Shown here: in pieces, positions 36,262 to 38,897 of the stretch | Layout of the letters: each line of letters opens with the position of its first letter | How positions within the stretch are numbered: position 1 is the stretch's first letter | Assembly (NCBI GenBank): GCA_027081275.1 | Contig: JALWKV010000202.1 | Coordinates: 1 to 38,897, forward strand | Direction of reading: 5' to 3' | DNA from: Gammaproteobacteria bacterium | GTDB taxonomy: Bacteria; Pseudomonadota; Gammaproteobacteria; UWMA-0217 | Length of the DNA: 38,897 nucleotides | Made by a program: the position numbers and the translations under genes | Notes under the pieces: model-generated | What the model saw: only the letters and a program-made list of their open reading frames with translations | Database searches by the model: none | Told to the model about the DNA's origin: nothing

Positions 36262-36794
36262 AAGCGAAGTTTCTGATTCCGCTCGTTCTTTTCATCGCCC
36301 TTACCGTGCTGCTCGGCATCGGTCTCGGCCTGAATCCGAAAGAGGTGCCCTCACCGCTGGTCGGCAAGCCGGCGCCCCGGCTGTCGCTGCCCGCGCTCGA
36401 CGATCCGGAGCGCATCGTCACCACCGAGGAGTTTCTCGGCAAGCCCTGGCTGCTGAACGTTTGGGCGACCTGGTGCGTCTCCTGCCGCGCCGAGCACCAC
36501 CTGCTGGTCGAGCTGTCGAAGCACACGAACGTGCCGATCGTCGGCCTGGACTACAAGGACGAGGCCGACGCCGCGAAGCAGTGGCTGCGCCAGCTCGGCA
36601 ATCCCTATGTCGTCACCGCCTTCGACGAACAGGGCCGCATCGCCATCGACTGGGGCGTCTACGGCACGCCGGAAACCTATGTGATCGATAAGGACGGCAT
36701 CATCCGTTACAAGCAGATTGGCCCCATTGACGCCAAGGCGCTGCAGGAAAAGATCCTGCCGCTGATCAAGCAACTGCAGGAGGAAGCGGCATGA
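36258..36794 (+). CDS. ccmG: Thiol:disulfide interchange protein CcmG/DsbE
   Basis: A membrane-anchored thioredoxin that keeps apocytochrome c cysteines reduced. The 178-aa product has an N-terminal helix (~5-22) and the redox motif W72-C73-V-S-C76. It also has the CcmG acidic loop and cis-proline segment GTPETYVID. The stop overlaps the ccmH ATG as ATGA. Confidence 0.94.
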   Translation: MKAKFLIPLVLFIALTVLLGIGLGLNPKEVPSPLVGKPAPRLSLPALDDPERIVTTEEFLGKPWLLNVWATWCVSCRAEHHLLVELSKHTNVPIVGLDYKDEADAAKQWLRQLGNPYVVTAFDEQGRIAIDWGVYGTPETYVIDKDGIIRYKQIGPIDAKALQEKILPLIKQLQEEAA

Positions 36795-37231
36795 GACTGA
36801 TCACCCCGCTGCTGCTGGTCCTCGCGCTCTGGCACGGCCAGTCCCTTGCCGGCATCGAGACCCGCCAGTTCGAGTCGCCCCAGCAGGAAAAGGACTACAA
36901 GGAGCTGGTCTTCGAGCTGCGCTGCCTCGTTTGCCAGAACCAGAATCTGGCCGACTCCAACGCCGAACTGGCCGTCGATCTGCGCAACGAGGTCTTCCGC
37001 ATGCTCAAGGAAGGCAAGTCGAAACAGGAAGTGCTGGATTTCATGGTGGCGCGCTACGGCAACTTCGTGCTCTACAAGCCGCCCGTGGACAGAGCGACCT
37101 CGCTGCTGTGGTTCGGCCCCGTCATCATGCTCGCCATCGGCCTGCTGATCGTCATCGTGTTCATCCGTCGCCACCGCAATCGGCCGGGCGAGGACAATCC
37201 CGATGAAGTGATCCCCGAGGACGATTTCTGA
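36791..37231 (+). CDS. ccmH: Cytochrome c maturation thiol protein CcmH (CcmL type)
   Basis: The 146-aa short CcmH carries the signature LRCLVCQNQ with redox cysteines C45 and C48. It has a signal peptide (~1-20) and a C-terminal membrane helix (~103-125). It corresponds to the N-terminal domain of E. coli CcmH; the TPR half is the separate ccmI gene downstream. Confidence 0.94.
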   Translation: MRLITPLLLVLALWHGQSLAGIETRQFESPQQEKDYKELVFELRCLVCQNQNLADSNAELAVDLRNEVFRMLKEGKSKQEVLDFMVARYGNFVLYKPPVDRATSLLWFGPVIMLAIGLLIVIVFIRRHRNRPGEDNPDEVIPEDDF

Positions 37232-37281
37232 TGCAACGCGCTTTCCCGATGCACAACCGTTACTGATTCCGAGATTCCCAG

Positions 37282-38496
37282 ATGATCCTTTTTTCCGTTG
37301 TTACCGCAGCGCTGGTTTTTGTCGCGCTGGTTTTTCTCCTGCCCCCCCTGCTCGGCAAGGCCCGCGATCGCTCGCTCGAACAGAAGGCGCGCGAGGCGCG
37401 GGAAGCGCTCAAGGCCGCTACCGACAAGGATCGCAAGAAGATCGCCGAGGAGCTGCTCGCCACGATCGAAAACGAACAGGAGCAGCCCGCCGCCACCTCG
37501 CGCGCGGGCGCGCTGGTCGTCGCGCTGCTGGTGCCGCTGCTGGCGCTCGGCATGTACGCCTGGCTCGGCTCGCCGGAACTGGTCGATGGCGGCGCCGCCA
37601 GAACGGCCGCGGCGCCGGCAAGCCATGGCGCCGGCGGCATGACGATGGCCCAGGCCATCGCCAAGCTGGAGGAACGCCTGCGGGAAGATCCCGACAATGC
37701 CGAAGGCTGGTACATGCTGGCGCGCTCCTACGTGGCGGAAAAGCAGTACGGCAACGCCGCCCGGGCCATGGAGCGGGTCGTCGCACTGGAAGGCGAGAAG
37801 GATCCGAACCTGCTGTTGCAATACGCCGATGCACTGGCGATGGCCAACGATGGACGTGTCGCCGGCAAGCCCGCCGAATTCGTCCACAAGGCGCTGAAAC
37901 TCAAGCCCGACTACCCGGAAGCGCTGTGGCTGGCCGGCATCGCTGCAAGCCAGAGCGACAATCTCGCCGACGCCATCGTCTACTGGCGCAAGGCCGTGGC
38001 GCTGCTCGACGACCAGCCGGAATCGCAGGCGGAGCTGAAAAAGCAGATCGAGATCGCCGAAGAAAAACTCGTCTCGCTGGGCGGCGCCGTGCCGCCCGCG
38101 GAAACCGCGGCCGCCTCCTCGCTACAGCAAGAACCGGCCAACGCGGCGAGCGGCGCCAGCATCAGCGTGACGGTCGCGCTTTCCCCGACCCTGGCCGACA
38201 AGGTCTCACCGGACGATGCAGTATTCATCTACGCCCGCGCCGCCTCCGGGCCACCGATGCCGCTGGCCGCCACCCGGACCAGCGTCGCCAGGTTGCCGGT
38301 CACCGTCACGCTCGATGACAGCCAGGCGATGATGCCGCAGATGAAGCTGTCGTCGTTCCCTCAGGTCATCGTCGGCGCGCGCGTGTCGAAGTCGGGACAA
38401 GCCACCCCCCAACCGGGCGATCTCGAAGGCATCACCGATCCCGTTGCACCGACATCGACCCCGAAGGTCAAGGTCATCATCGACAGCGTGCGATGA
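37282..38496 (+). CDS. ccmI: Apocytochrome chaperone CcmI
   Basis: CcmI holds apocytochrome c C-termini for the haem ligase. The 404-aa product has two N-terminal membrane helices (~5-24 and ~75-95) joined by a charged, coiled-coil-prone loop. A periplasmic TPR region follows (~120-270; EERLREDPDNAEGWYMLARSY), then a C-terminal beta-rich domain (~290-404; ISVTVALSPTLADK, VFIYARA). Length is typical. A 50-bp gap follows ccmH. Last gene of the operon. Confidence 0.93.
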   Translation: MILFSVVTAALVFVALVFLLPPLLGKARDRSLEQKAREAREALKAATDKDRKKIAEELLATIENEQEQPAATSRAGALVVALLVPLLALGMYAWLGSPELVDGGAARTAAAPASHGAGGMTMAQAIAKLEERLREDPDNAEGWYMLARSYVAEKQYGNAARAMERVVALEGEKDPNLLLQYADALAMANDGRVAGKPAEFVHKALKLKPDYPEALWLAGIAASQSDNLADAIVYWRKAVALLDDQPESQAELKKQIEIAEEKLVSLGGAVPPAETAAASSLQQEPANAASGASISVTVALSPTLADKVSPDDAVFIYARAASGPPMPLAATRTSVARLPVTVTLDDSQAMMPQMKLSSFPQVIVGARVSKSGQATPQPGDLEGITDPVAPTSTPKVKVIIDSVR

Positions 38497-38513
38497 TCAC
38501 AGAATCCTTTTTT
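38473..38513 (+). terminator. Possible terminator overlapping the ccmI stop
   Basis: GTCATCATCG (38473-38482) and CGATGATCAC (38491-38500) pair over 10 positions with one C-C mismatch around an 8-nt loop. A run of six T starts at 38508. The 7-nt gap between stem and T-run makes it imperfect. Confidence 0.4.
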
Positions 38514-38581
38514 ACGACACAATTCTTTATACTCCCGATACCAACTCCGCCAATCGGATGATATGCTCCAAGTGTCGGTTT

Positions 38582-38773
38582 ACCCTATTGTTGCATAAAT
38601 TTTAGTCTTAACGCGCAGGAAACGCTGTAATAGTAGCGTTTGACGCTATTTTCCGGTCTGTCGCTAGACCTCACCATTGGTGAGGTCTAGCGACAGACCG
38701 GAAACAGGTATCAAGCACCTATATTTACAGCGTTTCCTTGCTTTGACACACGAGGTTTATGCAACGTTAGGGT
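38582..38773. repeat. 192-bp nested palindromic element
   Basis: Three nested inverted repeats share one centre. Outer: ACCCTA-tt-GTTGCATAAA (38582-38599) with TTTATGCAAC-gt-TAGGGT (38756-38773). Middle: AGGAAACGCTGTAA (38617-38630) with its exact complement at 38725-38738. Inner: a 27-bp perfect arm (38650-38676) with its complement (38678-38704), separated by a single T. It is AT-richer than the genes. No open frame of useful size exists. The layout fits a MITE or the fused ends of an insertion sequence; the family is unknown to me. Confidence 0.75.
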
Positions 38774-38897
38774 TTAGACTATTATTTCAGTACGAGGAAC
38801 CGGCTCGAATCCGTTCGGTCGATGCGCTGCTGGCAACGTGTCGAAACATGGCAGCGAGTACATATCGGACCAAGGCCAGGTGGGAAGGTAGCAGCTA
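38774..38897. other. Right-edge stretch, unassigned
   Basis: A TATTAT -10-like hexamer lies at 38780-38785, just right of the nested palindrome. No open frame is evident. The final ~25 bases weakly recall the conserved loop of signal recognition particle RNA but do not fold like it. The sequence ends before this can be decided. Confidence 0.3.

Noticed and set aside
38822-38897. Possible start of a small signal recognition particle RNA (CAGG ... GGAA ... AGCAGC spacing at 38877-38896)
   Set aside because: The conserved loop residues are there, but the three bases before and after the GGAA cannot pair (TGG against GGT), and the rest of the RNA lies beyond the window. Not enough to call.
1-38897. 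CRISPR arrays, tRNA and rRNA genes, prophage genes, complete insertion sequences
   Set aside because: Scanning found no regularly spaced repeats, no cloverleaf candidates, no rRNA segments and no transposase or integrase frames. The repeats present are dispersed palindromes without coding capacity.

Overview
The window (about 38.9 kb, GC-rich) looks like chromosomal DNA of a nitrate-respiring gammaproteobacterium. The evidence is gene order: lptD-surA-pdxA, mrdA-rodA-mltB-rlpA-dacC-ybeD-lipB (the Pseudomonas-type cell-elongation cluster), fmdB-aspS-nudB and ccmABCDEFGHI. I cannot name the genus.

Layout. (1) 1-4435, minus strand: outer-membrane biogenesis genes lptD and surA, then pdxA, which runs off the left edge. 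(2) 4436-5003: a repeat-rich divergent spacer. (3) 5004-12445, plus strand: a peptidoglycan elongation and remodelling operon (PBP2, RodA, lytic transglycosylase MltB, RlpA, D,D-carboxypeptidase), followed by ybeD and lipB. The usual next gene, lipA, is absent. (4) 12532-14514, minus: a CPA2/Kef-type antiporter. (5) 14689-16406, plus: mtnA coupled to a fuculose-phosphate-aldolase-like gene, which fits the DHAP shunt for 5'-methylthioadenosine or 5'-deoxyadenosine salvage. (6) 16426-18132, minus: a GGDEF-EAL protein. (7) 18477-20569, plus: exonuclease III and AmpG. (8) 20544-24384: the minus-strand set fmdB-aspS-HIT-nudB, interrupted by a plus-strand Phd/VapC toxin-antitoxin pair. (9) 24664-30858, minus: a periplasmic nitrate reductase operon napDAGHBF without napC, preceded by a good FNR-type promoter. 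(10) 31535-38496, plus: the complete cytochrome c maturation operon ccmABCDEFGHI, which would supply haem attachment for NapB. (11) 38497-38897: an AT-rich tail dominated by a large nested palindrome.

The least explained part of the window is its repeats. At least three palindromic element types sit between genes. Family 1 has copies at 4507-4616, 6838-6962 and 24457-24621. Family 2 has copies at 26623-26806 and 31166-31294. A third type is a 192-bp nested palindrome at 38582-38773. One family 1 copy fills the mrdA-rodA gap inside an operon. The napG-napH family 2 copy has 20-bp perfect inverted ends that contain the napG stop codon and the napH start codon. There is also one REP-like GTAG palindrome at 4678-4707. 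These look like small non-autonomous, MITE-like elements; no transposase gene is present in the window.
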